Origin: Chryseobacterium artocarpi
Lineage (GTDB): Bacteria > Bacteroidota > Bacteroidia > Flavobacteriales > Weeksellaceae
Reading direction: 5' to 3'
Assembly (NCBI RefSeq): GCF_001684975.1
Contig: NZ_MAYH01000001.1
Location: 769,242 to 833,241 of the forward strand
Length of the DNA: 64,000 bases
Below the pieces are notes generated by a model that saw nothing but the letters and a program-made list of their open reading frames with translations, searched no databases and had not been told where the DNA came from. Each line of letters opens with the position of its first letter. The first letter of the stretch is position 1. The position numbers and the translations under genes were made by a program. Below, one piece after another: positions 15,841-25,152 of the stretch.

Positions 15841-18792
15841 TTATTTTTTAATAAATTTCACATTTGAAGTGGTTCCTTTATCTTCAATAGAAATCACGTA
15901 AGCTCCTGTACTTAATTTAGATACCTGAACTTTGTTGTCATTGATTTGTCCGCTCATTACTATCTGTCCAGCCATGTTCGTAATAGAATATTGTGCTTTA
16001 GCAGATACCTGAGTAATGTTTAAGACATCACTTGCAGGGTTAGGGTATACCTGAATTGAACTCTTATCCTTTGTTACATCATGAGTGCTCAGCTGTTGTT
16101 CAATGCTTACCGGATAATCTTCAATCTCGCCATATCCCTGACTGTTACATCCGTCTATTGGCTGAGCGCCATATGCCATAATAACTCTCATAATCACATT
16201 TTTTCCAGTGTATGCATCTGCAGGAACAGAGAAAGTTCCGGATACAGGAGTTACTTTGTTAGGTATGCTGGTAAAGATCATTTCAGACTCAGAGAAAATT
16301 CCATCTCTGTTAAAGTCTATCCAAGCTGAAACTCCTTCATTGTAAGAGGTAGCCGTCCACTGTTTTGAAACACTCAGTGAATTTCCAGTACTTCCTGACT
16401 TTAAGGTAATTAGTTTGGTAGGATCATTTACGTAGTTTGAATAAGGTGTTCCTGTACTTGGATTTGAAATAGGATTCATTCCCGCAGGAGTAACAGTAAC
16501 ATTAGAGATAAACTCATCATCAGAGTTTGTTCCCGTTGCAGGGCAAACTGAGTATGCAAGCGTTGTAAAGTTACCGAGAGTATAATTACCTATTGTAGAA
16601 CCACAACTGTTAGCCACTTGGAACTCATATTGAGTGCCTTCTTCTAATCCGGATAAATAATAGGCGTTTGTAGATACAGGAACTGTTACCCATGCAGCTC
16701 CTGCTTTTCTGTACATTACAGAATAGGTTGCTCCTTGTACTATAGGCCAGTTTATGTTAGCTGAATTCATTGTAACCCCTGAAACAGTTATTCCTGTTGG
16801 AGCAGTTGAAGTACATTCATTTGCTAAGGCTGCTACTGTAGCATTTCCTATAGCATAAAATACATTATCAATAGCACTTATTCTGATCTTTACATTCGCT
16901 CCCGTAGCAAGAGAAGAGAAGTTGAATGGCTCAGAACCGTCATTTGGAGTTGATGGGCTAATCACATTCCATGTTGCGCCATTGTCTGTTGTATAGTCTA
17001 TTTTAACATTTTGAACGTTATATGGGGCACTGTTTGTATTGACAACATCCCAGGTAATAGCACCAGGAGTATTGTTGTAAACGGTAGTGGACGTTATTTT
17101 AAAAGGACCATCGTTCATTACTTTCAAGCGAATCAATGAGCTCTGAGTCTGCTGATCGGTCACAATCGGATGATTATCTCTTGCAGTAACTTTAAATTTC
17201 ATTGTTCTCGGAACATTCGATACTGTTTCCCAACCTGCAACATTAGTTAAATTTCCACCCAGAACACTTGCAAGAGCAGGGAAGTAACGGGTAGGAGAAG
17301 ATGTTGGAGGCAGAGATCTGAAATTCGCACCATTATTACTATTTGGACTTACAGGCCCGAAAGTAATTGATGCAAGATCATATTGCTCCCATGTATACGT
17401 CATCGGATCATTTTCAGGATCATTTGCAGAAGCTGTTAATACAAAGGCAGTTCCCTTTGGAATAGCCTTATCCGTAAACGGTTGTATTACTGGAGGCGTA
17501 TTAGTGATAGGTGTACTAATTCCACAGCTCTTGGAATTAGTATATGCCTGTACTTCTTCAATGTTTTTAGTATGGAAATAAGCATCAGAGTGCATCTGAA
17601 CATTCGCATTTGTAATCCCTGCATATCCCATGATCGTAGAACCTGATCCCGGTTCCATATGAGCGCCGTGAAGGGCAAGAGACATTGTGTGAGCACCACC
17701 AAACTGATGACCAATCTCGTGTGCTACAAAGTCGATATCATAATTATCTCCGAAAGGTTGATCTGGTGTAGCAGGGGAAGTAATTCCAGCTCCTTTTGAT
17801 GTAGCGTCATTATCACTTGCTGGGTTTATACAAACATTTCCTACGCGTCCTGCACTACCACCGCCACCACGGTGACCGAAGAAATGTCCTATGTCATAAG
17901 CATTGTTGCCGATAGCTGCAGTGATTGCTCTCTGAACCTGTAGATTCCATGCGCTGGGTGCACTAAAAGAACCATTAGTGTTAACAATAACGTTTGAATA
18001 AGGGTCAGTAACAGGATCTGTAAAAATAAGCTGTGGTACATCCTGAACGATCAGACGAATCCCAAAATCTTTTTCAAATACAGCATTTACTCTGTTGATC
18101 GTAGCCTGAATACGTGCAGCAGCCTGTGGAACACCACCTGCAAGCTGGGTGTATTCACCATTTACAGAGATTGCAAGTCGGTAGGTTTTATACTTTTGAT
18201 CATTGTTTCTATTGGTAGCCCCTCCTATATTATTTGAGTTATTTCTACTGTTTAATAATTTATTCATTTCCTTTTTTGATGTCTCAGACTCAGAAGTTGT
18301 ACATTCAAAAGGATCTTCGTGTGATTTATTAGACTTAAAGAATACTCCGAATACATCTTTTTCCTTGTTAACAGCCTCTATAAATTCATATTTTCCCGTA
18401 GTAGCATCAAATAAAATAGATTGGAAATCATCCGGAGATGTACTGAACCTGATTTGCTTACTAGGATTATCAATTCCAACACCTGAATAGGCGCCTAGTT
18501 GATATCTGTCTGCCATAGATTTTACTACGACAGGAGAACTGTAAACTGAAAATCTTTCAACTTTTCCATTAGTCGTAGGTATAGAAACAATAACAGGAGA
18601 ACCGCCGGTCCCAGCTTCAGGTGCATTTTTCAAAAGATCTCTTAATACAGAAAGGTCCATTTTATAAGCATATTCCACTTTAACTTCCTTTCTTATAGGA
18701 TTGATTTTACCGGATACCGGTTCCCAACGTTGAGCTTGTAGACCAGTTAAGCCTAAAGCTAAAGCGCAAACAAGTATAATTTTCTTTTTCAT
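15841..18792 (-). CDS. Secreted reprolysin-type zinc metalloprotease with T9SS sorting signal
   Basis: This 983-aa secreted protease has, in order, a signal peptide, a propeptide-like region, and an M12-type catalytic domain with the metzincin motif HEIGHQFGGAH and Met-turn TIMGYA. A domain starting TPPVIQPFTDKAIPKG and an FN3-like domain (ITVSGVTMNSANINW) follow. A GEVED-type domain (CNSQGYGEIEDYPVSI) precedes a C-terminal Por-secretion sorting tail beginning IQVYPNPASDVLNI and ending VKFIKK. That tail directs cargo through the type IX secretion system, so the enzyme should be cell-surface or extracellular. It likely degrades proteins. A related product elsewhere in Bacteroidetes is often annotated as a GEVED/FN3 protease. 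Confidence 0.92.
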   Translation of the reverse strand: MKKKIILVCALALGLTGLQAQRWEPVSGKINPIRKEVKVEYAYKMDLSVLRDLLKNAPEAGTGGSPVIVSIPTTNGKVERFSVYSSPVVVKSMADRYQLGAYSGVGIDNPSKQIRFSTSPDDFQSILFDATTGKYEFIEAVNKEKDVFGVFFKSNKSHEDPFECTTSESETSKKEMNKLLNSRNNSNNIGGATNRNNDQKYKTYRLAISVNGEYTQLAGGVPQAAARIQATINRVNAVFEKDFGIRLIVQDVPQLIFTDPVTDPYSNVIVNTNGSFSAPSAWNLQVQRAITAAIGNNAYDIGHFFGHRGGGGSAGRVGNVCINPASDNDATSKGAGITSPATPDQPFGDNYDIDFVAHEIGHQFGGAHTMSLALHGAHMEPGSGSTIMGYAGITNANVQMHSDAYFHTKNIEEVQAYTNSKSCGISTPITNTPPVIQPFTDKAIPKGTAFVLTASANDPENDPMTYTWEQYDLASITFGPVSPNSNNGANFRSLPPTSSPTRYFPALASVLGGNLTNVAGWETVSNVPRTMKFKVTARDNHPIVTDQQTQSSLIRLKVMNDGPFKITSTTVYNNTPGAITWDVVNTNSAPYNVQNVKIDYTTDNGATWNVISPSTPNDGSEPFNFSSLATGANVKIRISAIDNVFYAIGNATVAALANECTSTAPTGITVSGVTMNSANINWPIVQGATYSVMYRKAGAAWVTVPVSTNAYYLSGLEEGTQYEFQVANSCGSTIGNYTLGNFTTLAYSVCPATGTNSDDEFISNVTVTPAGMNPISNPSTGTPYSNYVNDPTKLITLKSGSTGNSLSVSKQWTATSYNEGVSAWIDFNRDGIFSESEMIFTSIPNKVTPVSGTFSVPADAYTGKNVIMRVIMAYGAQPIDGCNSQGYGEIEDYPVSIEQQLSTHDVTKDKSSIQVYPNPASDVLNITQVSAKAQYSITNMAGQIVMSGQINDNKVQVSKLSTGAYVISIEDKGTTSNVKFIKK

Positions 18793-18939
18793 ATTACTTT
18801 TTAATAAAAATAGTTATTGGGTGTAAATATAATAAATATTTTACGTTTTGTTTATATTTGTTTTAAATAATTAACTGTTTTTGTGGGTTTGTATTTAAAT
18901 TTAATATTTAAATGCATTATGAGGAAATTACAATTGAAA

Positions 18940-18982
18940 AAAATAAGCGTCAATTTTCTATCAGAAAATTGACGCTTATTTT
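18940..18982. terminator. Very strong hairpin between tatC and the protease gene
   Basis: A perfect 20-bp stem (18940-18959 with 18963-18982) closes a 3-nt loop, flanked by A and T runs. tatC (minus strand) ends at 19019, so the hairpin terminates that transcript before the protease promoter region (18793-18939). Confidence 0.88.
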
Positions 18983-19018
18983 GAGTTATTATGTATGAAA
19001 TTTAATTCATTGCTTTAA

Positions 19019-19846
19019 TTACTTCTGTACAGCAGGAAGGCTATCACTTCTTTTTTGTACCTTTTTGTAAGTGAAAGTACACATCATAATACTGAATTCA
19101 TATAAAATAAGTAAGGGGAAAGCAGCCATCAGCATACTTAAAACATCAGCAGGAGTAATGATTGCAGCAACTACCATAATCAGTACGATCGCATGACGAC
19201 GATAAGTTTTCATAAATACAGGGGTAAGAATTCCAATGGTTGTAAGGAAATAAATAAGGATAGGAAAAAGGAAAATAACTCCCATACCCAAAACTACCTG
19301 TAAAAATAATGTGGTATAGTCACTCAGGTCATAAAGAGGAACAATAATGTCTGAAATTTTAAAGATAACTCCAAAATTTACAGCAAAAGGAAGAATTAAA
19401 AAGTATCCGCATAAAACACCTGTCATGAAAAGAATCCAGACCGCATTGATAATATAAATGGAATTCTTTTTCTCCCTAGGATGCAACGCAGGACCAATAA
19501 AACGCCATAGTTCCCATACAATATAAGGAAATGCAGCTACCATTCCTCCGAAAACAGAAACAGCCATCATTACATTGAACTGCTGATATAACCTTTGTAC
19601 ACGTACAGGGAAATCTTTGGGAAGATGAATACTGTCTTCACCTAAAATCATTCTTGAAAAATGATTAACAATTCTGAATGTAGGAAAATCGTTTCTTGTA
19701 GGTCCGAAAAAAATATGGTCCATAATCCAATTGATATTGAAGCCAACCACAAAAGCGGCAACTATAATAGCAATAATTGAACGAACCAAATGCCCTCTTA
19801 ATTCTCCAATATGCCCAAGAAAGGACATGTCTTTGTTATTGTCCAT
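19019..19846 (-). CDS. tatC: Sec-independent protein translocase TatC
   Basis: This 275-aa inner-membrane protein has about six hydrophobic helices. It carries the TatC hallmarks: MSFLGHIGELRGHLVRS at the N-terminus, FPYIVWELWRFIGPALHPRE after the second helix, and the conserved LIYFLTTIGILTP region. TatC recognises twin-arginine signal peptides and forms the translocase with TatA/TatB, which are not encoded here. The ATG at 19846 is chosen over the TTG at 19867 because MDNNKDMSFLGHIGELR is the usual flavobacterial start. The gene stands alone. Confidence 0.93.
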   Translation of the reverse strand: MDNNKDMSFLGHIGELRGHLVRSIIAIIVAAFVVGFNINWIMDHIFFGPTRNDFPTFRIVNHFSRMILGEDSIHLPKDFPVRVQRLYQQFNVMMAVSVFGGMVAAFPYIVWELWRFIGPALHPREKKNSIYIINAVWILFMTGVLCGYFLILPFAVNFGVIFKISDIIVPLYDLSDYTTLFLQVVLGMGVIFLFPILIYFLTTIGILTPVFMKTYRRHAIVLIMVVAAIITPADVLSMLMAAFPLLILYEFSIMMCTFTYKKVQKRSDSLPAVQK

Positions 19847-20005
19847 ATAAATAGTAGAATCTATCAAAATGTCACCTTTGAGAGGTAAACAGTTTAAGTC
19901 TGCGAAATTATGAAATAATAATCAGTATTTAGAATTTATTAGCCATGATTTTATTTAAGTTTATGTAGCTAGTGACTGATATATCCTTAAGGTGCTAAAA
20001 AAAGA

Positions 20006-20043
20006 AAAGCTGACAATCCTAATGTTTTCAGGGTGCCAGCTTT
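20006..20043 (-). terminator. Terminator of the DJ-1/PfpI gene
   Basis: AAAGCTG (20006-20012) pairs with CAGCTTT (20037-20043). On the minus strand the hairpin is followed by TTTCTTTTTTT. It lies 22 bp past the stop at 20065. Confidence 0.65.
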
Positions 20044-20064
20044 CAATAATTTATTATTGATGAA

Positions 20065-20751
20065 TTATTTTTCCAGAATCTCCAGTACTTTTTCCGCTAC
20101 AGCACCTCCGGATTGTGGATTTTGTCCTGTTACCAGATTGCCATCAGAAACAGCAAAAGGGACAAAGTCCTGATCTGCTTTTACATAATGAGCTCCTTGG
20201 CTTTTCAGTACATCTTCTGTAAGATAAGGCATATGATCAGCCAGTTCGGCAGCAATTTCCTCTGAATTTGAAAACCCAGTTACCGTTTTTCCTTTGATCA
20301 GAAGCTCTCCATCAGAAAGTTTTATATTAAAAAGTCCTACCGCTCCATGGCAGACAGATGATACAATTCCTCCATCTTCATAGATGTTGCGTGCAATTTC
20401 CTGTAAATCAGTATTATCAGGGAAGTCCCAGACTACACCGTGCCCACCTGCATAATAGATTATACCATAATCTTTAGGATTAATATCTTCAGGTTTTAAC
20501 GTATTACCAAGTTTATTTCGGAATGTTTCATCAGCGTAATATTTCCAGTCAACAGGCTGTACAAACATCTGTAAAGAAATCGGATCGAGCGGAGTATAAC
20601 CACCTTTTGGACTCACAAAGTCAATTTCATAACCTTTCTTCTCCAGTTTTTCATAAAAGTGAACCGCCTCACCCAGCCATAAACCTGTTGCTCTTTCCAT
20701 ATTAGGATATTTTTCCACACTTGTTACTACAATTAATGCTTTCTTTTTCAT
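20065..20751 (-). CDS. DJ-1/PfpI superfamily protein, Hsp31-like class I glutamine amidotransferase fold
   Basis: This 228-aa cytoplasmic protein has the nucleophile elbow SSVCHGAVGL (C134, H135) and an upstream glutamate in GLWLGEAVHF (E28), the Cys-His-Glu set of the Hsp31/glyoxalase III-like branch. YYAGGHGVVWDFP is another branch signature. Members act as chaperones, glyoxalases or deglycases, and the precise activity cannot be read. It is transcribed from a 98-bp gap downstream of a Crp/Fnr regulator gene whose 3' end contains a TGTGA-N6-TCACA palindrome. Regulation by that protein is a testable inference. Confidence 0.88.
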   Translation of the reverse strand: MKKKALIVVTSVEKYPNMERATGLWLGEAVHFYEKLEKKGYEIDFVSPKGGYTPLDPISLQMFVQPVDWKYYADETFRNKLGNTLKPEDINPKDYGIIYYAGGHGVVWDFPDNTDLQEIARNIYEDGGIVSSVCHGAVGLFNIKLSDGELLIKGKTVTGFSNSEEIAAELADHMPYLTEDVLKSQGAHYVKADQDFVPFAVSDGNLVTGQNPQSGGAVAEKVLEILEK

Positions 20752-20826
20752 TGTGATTATTGTTTAATATTATAGTACAAAGATTGGTGTTTTGAACTAA
20801 TTATTATAAGGACATACCGCAAAAAA

Positions 20827-20850
20827 AAGATGTGACCTAGGTCACATCTT
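20827..20850. promoter_or_regulatory. 24-bp perfect palindrome with CRP-consensus half-sites, also a terminator
   Basis: The palindrome contains TGTGACCTAGGTCACA, exactly the TGTGA-N6-TCACA consensus known for E. coli CRP, and overlaps the stop codon of the Crp/Fnr-family gene. On the minus strand it is followed by eight T, so it also forms a good rho-independent terminator. Both readings are possible. As an operator it would sit 76 bp upstream of the DJ-1/PfpI start codon. Confidence 0.6.
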
Positions 20851-21412
20851 AATTGTATAATCGACTTAATGTTTCTCTTGAAACACCCAGATAACTCGCA
20901 ATAAGCTGTTTGGGAATATGATCAATAAAGCCGGGATATTGTTTTATAAAATCTTCATACCGTTCCTTCGCAGACTTACTCATGAGTGAAAGAATCCTTT
21001 GTTGTAGAGCCACATATCCAAAATTAGATTTTACTCTGAAAAAATGTTCCATCATTGGAATTTTTGCACAAAGTGTATTTAAATCATCATAAGATATAGC
21101 ATAAACCTCAGAATCTTCAATGCAATCAACAGCTAATGATGATGTTTCCTGCTTGAAAAAACCTGCAAAATCTGAAATCCACCAATTGGATGCTGCAAAC
21201 TGAAGAATATGTTCCTTTCCTGTATTGTCTATAATACTGCTTTTAAGAATGCCTTTTTCTATAAGGAAAATCTCACTCACATGTTGATGTTCCTGCACCA
21301 AAAATTGTTTTTTCCTGAATCTTTTCTTGGTAAAGAAATTTTGGATAACTTCAAACTCCTCATCTGTAGGATTGATGATCTCCTGAATATGTGCTTTTAG
21401 AAAATGGCTCAT
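20849..21412 (-). CDS. Crp/Fnr family transcriptional regulator
   Basis: This 187-aa protein has a cyclic-nucleotide-binding-type beta barrel at about residues 20-120 (KKRFRKKQFLVQEHQHVSEI, FLIEKGILKSSIID). A C-terminal helix-turn-helix follows (IPKQLIASYLGVSRETLSRLYN), which ends the protein almost immediately, so the wing is minimal. The fold binds effectors such as cAMP in the family. The ligand here is unknown, and the canonical cAMP arginine/serine pocket motif is not evident. The gene starts 11 bp after the stop of the kdsD-like gene, so they are likely co-transcribed. The direct target may be the DJ-1/PfpI gene downstream. Confidence 0.88.
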   Translation of the reverse strand: MSHFLKAHIQEIINPTDEEFEVIQNFFTKKRFRKKQFLVQEHQHVSEIFLIEKGILKSSIIDNTGKEHILQFAASNWWISDFAGFFKQETSSLAVDCIEDSEVYAISYDDLNTLCAKIPMMEHFFRVKSNFGYVALQQRILSLMSKSAKERYEDFIKQYPGFIDHIPKQLIASYLGVSRETLSRLYN

Positions 21413-21423
21413 ATTAAAGCGTA

Positions 21424-22383
21424 TTAATTTATTCCTTCATCCAGCAATTTATGCAGATCAATAATCCCGAAATACTTTCCGCTCTCAGTCACTACAAGCT
21501 GTCCGATATTGTTCTCCTTTAAAATTTTCATTGCCTCTTTGGCAAGTGCCTCCTTTTCAATAGTTCTTGGATTTGCAGACATGATATCTTTCGCCATAAC
21601 CTTACTGATATCTTCACCTTTCATCAGCATCCTTCTCAAATCACCGTCTGTAATCACTCCGATAATCTGCTCATTATTCGTTACTACAGTAATTCCGTGG
21701 CTTGATGCACTGATAGAAATAATCACATCTCTGATAGAAGCATCTTCAGAAACCTGTGGCTTTTGAGAAGAAAGAAACTGCTCAACTCTGGAAGTAAGAT
21801 TTTTTCCTAAGCTTCCTCCGGGATGGAATTTTGCAAAATCATTAGCCTTGAAATCATTAAGTTCCATTAAAGAAACAGCAAGAGCATCACCCAATGCCAT
21901 CTGAATGGTTGTAGAACTTGTAGGAGCCAGTTTATTTGGGCAAGCTTCCACATCTACATGAGTATCCAGGATAATTTCAGAAAATTCAGCAAGTTTACTG
22001 CTTTTATTTCCAGTCATTCCGATCAAAGCAGAAGAATAATCCTTTAAATAAGGAACAAGGTTCGCTATTTCAGGAGAGTTTCCGGAATTGGAGATACAAA
22101 GTACCACATCTTGCTTTTGAATCACTCCAAGATCCCCATGAATGGCTTCCGAAGCATGTAAAAATTGAGACGGAGTTCCCGTAGAATTCAGTGTTGCAAC
22201 TATTTTATTACCTACATGGGCAGATTTTCCTATTCCTACTACAATGAGTTTTCCTTTTGCTGAGTGAATAATCTCTACAGCCTGGGCAAACTGGTCATCA
22301 ATTCTGTTTTTTAATTTTTCTAATTCTGAAATTTCAATTTCTAAAGTACTTTTAGCAATTGATATTATGTTGGTTCTATCCAT
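21424..22383 (-). CDS. kdsD: Arabinose-5-phosphate isomerase, KpsF/GutQ family
   Basis: This 319-aa protein has an N-terminal SIS domain (GKLIVVGIGKSAHVGNKIVATLNSTG in outline, LHASEAIHGDLG, ISNSGNSPEI, APTSSTTIQMALGDALAVSL). Two CBS domains follow from about residue 200 (ISANPRTIEKEALAKEA-like region, GVITDGDLRRML). This is the exact architecture of D-arabinose-5-phosphate isomerase, which supplies the KDO precursor for lipopolysaccharide. The conserved FHPGGSLGKNL stretch links the two domains. It is divergent from recQ and runs into the Crp/Fnr gene. Confidence 0.92.
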   Translation of the reverse strand: MDRTNIISIAKSTLEIEISELEKLKNRIDDQFAQAVEIIHSAKGKLIVVGIGKSAHVGNKIVATLNSTGTPSQFLHASEAIHGDLGVIQKQDVVLCISNSGNSPEIANLVPYLKDYSSALIGMTGNKSSKLAEFSEIILDTHVDVEACPNKLAPTSSTTIQMALGDALAVSLMELNDFKANDFAKFHPGGSLGKNLTSRVEQFLSSQKPQVSEDASIRDVIISISASSHGITVVTNNEQIIGVITDGDLRRMLMKGEDISKVMAKDIMSANPRTIEKEALAKEAMKILKENNIGQLVVTESGKYFGIIDLHKLLDEGIN

Positions 22384-22501
22384 TTTATGAAAATAAGGTA
22401 TACAAAAAAGTTTCTAAAAAACGTTATATTTTAAAAACAATATTTAATATAAGTTTTATTTTTTATAAATTCGTTCGCTTTTATTTTAAGCAGAATTTTT
22501 A

Positions 22502-22509
22502 TAACTTTG
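22502..22509 (+). promoter_or_regulatory. -7 element upstream of recQ
   Basis: TAACTTTG matches TAnnTTTG and lies 32 bp before the recQ ATG. The base triplet at the -33 position reads TTT rather than TTG, so the match is partial. Confidence 0.45.
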
Positions 22510-22541
22510 GGTTAGATGCAAATTTAGCAATAGAAAATTAG

Positions 22542-24746
22542 ATGAGCGCAAAAAAAGCCAATTTATCAGGCGAATTGAAAAAGTATTTTGGGTTTTCTAC
22601 ATTTAAGGGACAACAGGAACAGATTATAGAAAACCTACTGAATGGGAAGGATATATTTGTTTTGATGCCTACAGGTGGTGGTAAATCATTATGTTATCAG
22701 CTTCCGGCACTTATTTCCGAAGGTACGGCAATAGTTGTTTCACCTTTAATAGCGTTAATGAAGAATCAGGTAGATGCCGTAAACGGGCTGTCTTCTGAGG
22801 ATGGGGTAGCGCATGTATTAAATTCATCATTAAACAAGACACAGACAAAACAGGTTTTCGACGATATTAAAAGCGGAAAGACCAAGCTTTTGTATGTAGC
22901 TCCTGAATCATTGATTAAAGATGATTATCTGGACTTTTTGAAAGAAGTTAAGATCTCTTTCTTTGCGATTGATGAAGCACACTGTATTTCAGAGTGGGGA
23001 CATGATTTCAGACCAGAATACAGGAATCTTAAACAGATTATCGATAAGATTGCCAATGTACCGGTGATCGCACTTACGGCAACTGCAACGCCAAAAGTAC
23101 AGGATGATATCCAGAAAACTTTGGGAATGACGAATGCTTTGGTCTTTAAGGAAAGTTTTAACCGTCCCAATCTATATTATGAGGTAACTCCTAAAATTAA
23201 TATAGATAAGGAAATTGTTAAATTTATCAATCAGCATAAAGGAAAATCAGGAATTGTATATTGCCTGAGCAGAAGAAAGGTGGAAGAATTTGCCCAACTT
23301 CTGCAGGTAAACGGAATCAATGCACTTCCTTACCATGCCGGTCTTGATCAAAAAGTAAGAGTGGCAAATCAGGATAAATTCCTGATGGAAGAAGTAGATG
23401 TTATTGTAGCAACTATTGCATTCGGAATGGGAATTGATAAACCGGACGTACGTTTTGTTATTCACTATGACTTCCCAAAATCACTGGAAAGTTACTATCA
23501 GGAAACAGGAAGAGCAGGAAGAGATGGTGGTGAAGGTCATTGCCTTGCATTTTATGATCCTAAAGACATTGAAAAGCTTGAAAAATTCCTTGCTCAAAAA
23601 CCGGTATCTGAAAGAGAAATCGGATTACAGCTTTTAAACGAAGTAGTAGGGTATGCCGAAACTTCAATGAGCCGAAGACAATATATTCTGTATTATTTTG
23701 GAGAAAACTTTGATCCTGTAAACGGAGACGGAGCAAAAATGTGTGATAACTCATCTAATCCTCCAAAATTAAAAGATGCCACTGCAGACTTACGAAAAGT
23801 TCTTGATTTAATCAACGATACAGGAGAAAAGTTCAAAGCAAAAGATCTGATCTCTGTGATTGTTGGAAAAGAAACCGCCGTTACAAAATCTTACAAGCTG
23901 GAGCAGAACCCTCATTTTGGTTTTGGAAAAGAAGAAAAAGATAATTATTGGAAGACGATTTTAAGACAGGCAACAGTTCAGAACTTCTTACAAAAAGATA
24001 TTGAAACTTATGGAGTTTTAAAAATAACAGAAAAAGCAAAAGAAGTACTTGCCGGTAAAACTCAGGAAGCTTTCTTAATTGCTGAAGACAGAGAATTTGA
24101 TCTTACACAGGCTAAGGCAGATAGTGATCAGCTGCAGCAGCAATCCGGTGGAGGGTTAGACCAAAAACTGTTTAATCTTCTAAAGGAATTAAGGAAAAAA
24201 GTAGCCAAAAAGCATGGGATTCCACCATATACAGTGTTTATGGATCCGAGTTTAGAGGATATGACGGTTCAGTATCCAATTACAGTAGATGAAATCAACA
24301 AAATTTATGGTGTAGGTGAAGGAAAAGCTAAGAAATATGGTAAAGAGTTCGCTGATTACATCAAAACTTATGTTGAGGATAATAATATAGAACGTACCCA
24401 AGATATGGTCTTGAAACAGGTGGCAAATAAATCCAGCCATAAGGTTTTCATTATCCAAAGTACTGATAAAAAGATTGATCTTGAAGACATTGCAAGAGCT
24501 AAAAACCTTTCTATGGACGAACTTCTGAAAGAAATGGAAAGAATCGTTTATCAGGGTACAAAATTGAACATAGATTATTATATTGAAGATAATTTTGATG
24601 AAGATATTGTAGACGGCTTCATGGAGTTCATGAACGAATCTGAGAGTGACAGTATGAAGATTTTATTGGATGAATTCGGAGATGAATTGTCTGATGAGGA
24701 AGTGAGAATGCTGAGAATCAAATTTATCAGCGATGTTGCGAACTAA
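22542..24746 (+). CDS. recQ: ATP-dependent DNA helicase RecQ
   Basis: This 734-aa superfamily 2 helicase has motif 0 ([14 protein letters not shown]), Walker A ([16 protein letters not shown]), DEAH box ([19 protein letters not shown]), [14 protein letters not shown], and motifs V/VI ([32 protein letters not shown]). A RQC region and an HRDC-like domain (residues about 540-620) follow. The C-terminal acidic extension is common in Bacteroidetes. The RQC zinc-binding cysteines are mostly absent: only one cysteine remains around [11 protein letters not shown]. RecQ unwinds recombination and replication intermediates 3' to 5'. Confidence 0.95.
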   Translation: MSAKKANLSGELKKYFGFSTFKGQQEQIIENLLNGKDIFVLMPTGGGKSLCYQLPALISEGTAIVVSPLIALMKNQVDAVNGLSSEDGVAHVLNSSLNKTQTKQVFDDIKSGKTKLLYVAPESLIKDDYLDFLKEVKISFFAIDEAHCISEWGHDFRPEYRNLKQIIDKIANVPVIALTATATPKVQDDIQKTLGMTNALVFKESFNRPNLYYEVTPKINIDKEIVKFINQHKGKSGIVYCLSRRKVEEFAQLLQVNGINALPYHAGLDQKVRVANQDKFLMEEVDVIVATIAFGMGIDKPDVRFVIHYDFPKSLESYYQETGRAGRDGGEGHCLAFYDPKDIEKLEKFLAQKPVSEREIGLQLLNEVVGYAETSMSRRQYILYYFGENFDPVNGDGAKMCDNSSNPPKLKDATADLRKVLDLINDTGEKFKAKDLISVIVGKETAVTKSYKLEQNPHFGFGKEEKDNYWKTILRQATVQNFLQKDIETYGVLKITEKAKEVLAGKTQEAFLIAEDREFDLTQAKADSDQLQQQSGGGLDQKLFNLLKELRKKVAKKHGIPPYTVFMDPSLEDMTVQYPITVDEINKIYGVGEGKAKKYGKEFADYIKTYVEDNNIERTQDMVLKQVANKSSHKVFIIQSTDKKIDLEDIARAKNLSMDELLKEMERIVYQGTKLNIDYYIEDNFDEDIVDGFMEFMNESESDSMKILLDEFGDELSDEEVRMLRIKFISDVAN

Positions 24747-24769
24747 TTAACAATATTATACAATAAACA

Positions 24770-24803
24770 AAAAGAAGTTTTTCCACGGAAGAGCTTCTTT
24801 TTT
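24770..24803 (+). terminator. Terminator of recQ
   Basis: AAAAAGAAG (24770-24778) pairs with CTTCTTTTT (24795-24803), with a T-run continuing afterwards. Confidence 0.75.
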
Positions 24804-24840
24804 TAATGTAATATTTGAGATGAATATATAGCATTTTTTT

Positions 24841-24939
24841 TACCACTAATGTTGTAAGAGCCACCTTGCTTTAAGTGGTTTTATGAAAAAAGAAGTTACT
24901 TAAATTTATGCATAATATAATTATTCGTGAATTCGTGGC
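24841..24939. repeat. Degenerate copy of dispersed ATTCGTGCATTAGTGGC repeat, inverted pair
   Basis: ACCACTAATG near 24842-24851 and ATTCGTGAATTCGTGGC at 24923-24939 form an inverted pair related to the perfect pair at 37364-37526. The 406-bp gap 24747-25152 holds the recQ terminator, this element and AT-rich sequence that includes phrases such as TTTTGTGTCTTAGCGTT. I see no gene in it. Confidence 0.55.
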
Positions 24940-25152
24940 TATTAAAAGCATGTTTTAGCAGTATGAAATTTTATCGGATATAAAATCCTTATGCCTTTTT
25001 GCTTTTGTGTCTTAGCGTTCACAAACCTTTTAAAATTATGTCTCTACCTTAAGATTACACAATGACAAATCTGTTGTAAGATACTTAGAAATAGAAAATC
25101 TTCAATACTCCAATATTTGAAAGATAATGAAACTTTTTAGTAACTTTAACTG

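Noticed and set aside
19846..19867. TTG start for TatC
   Set aside because: It adds seven residues not typical for flavobacterial TatC. The ATG at 19846 begins the standard N-terminus.
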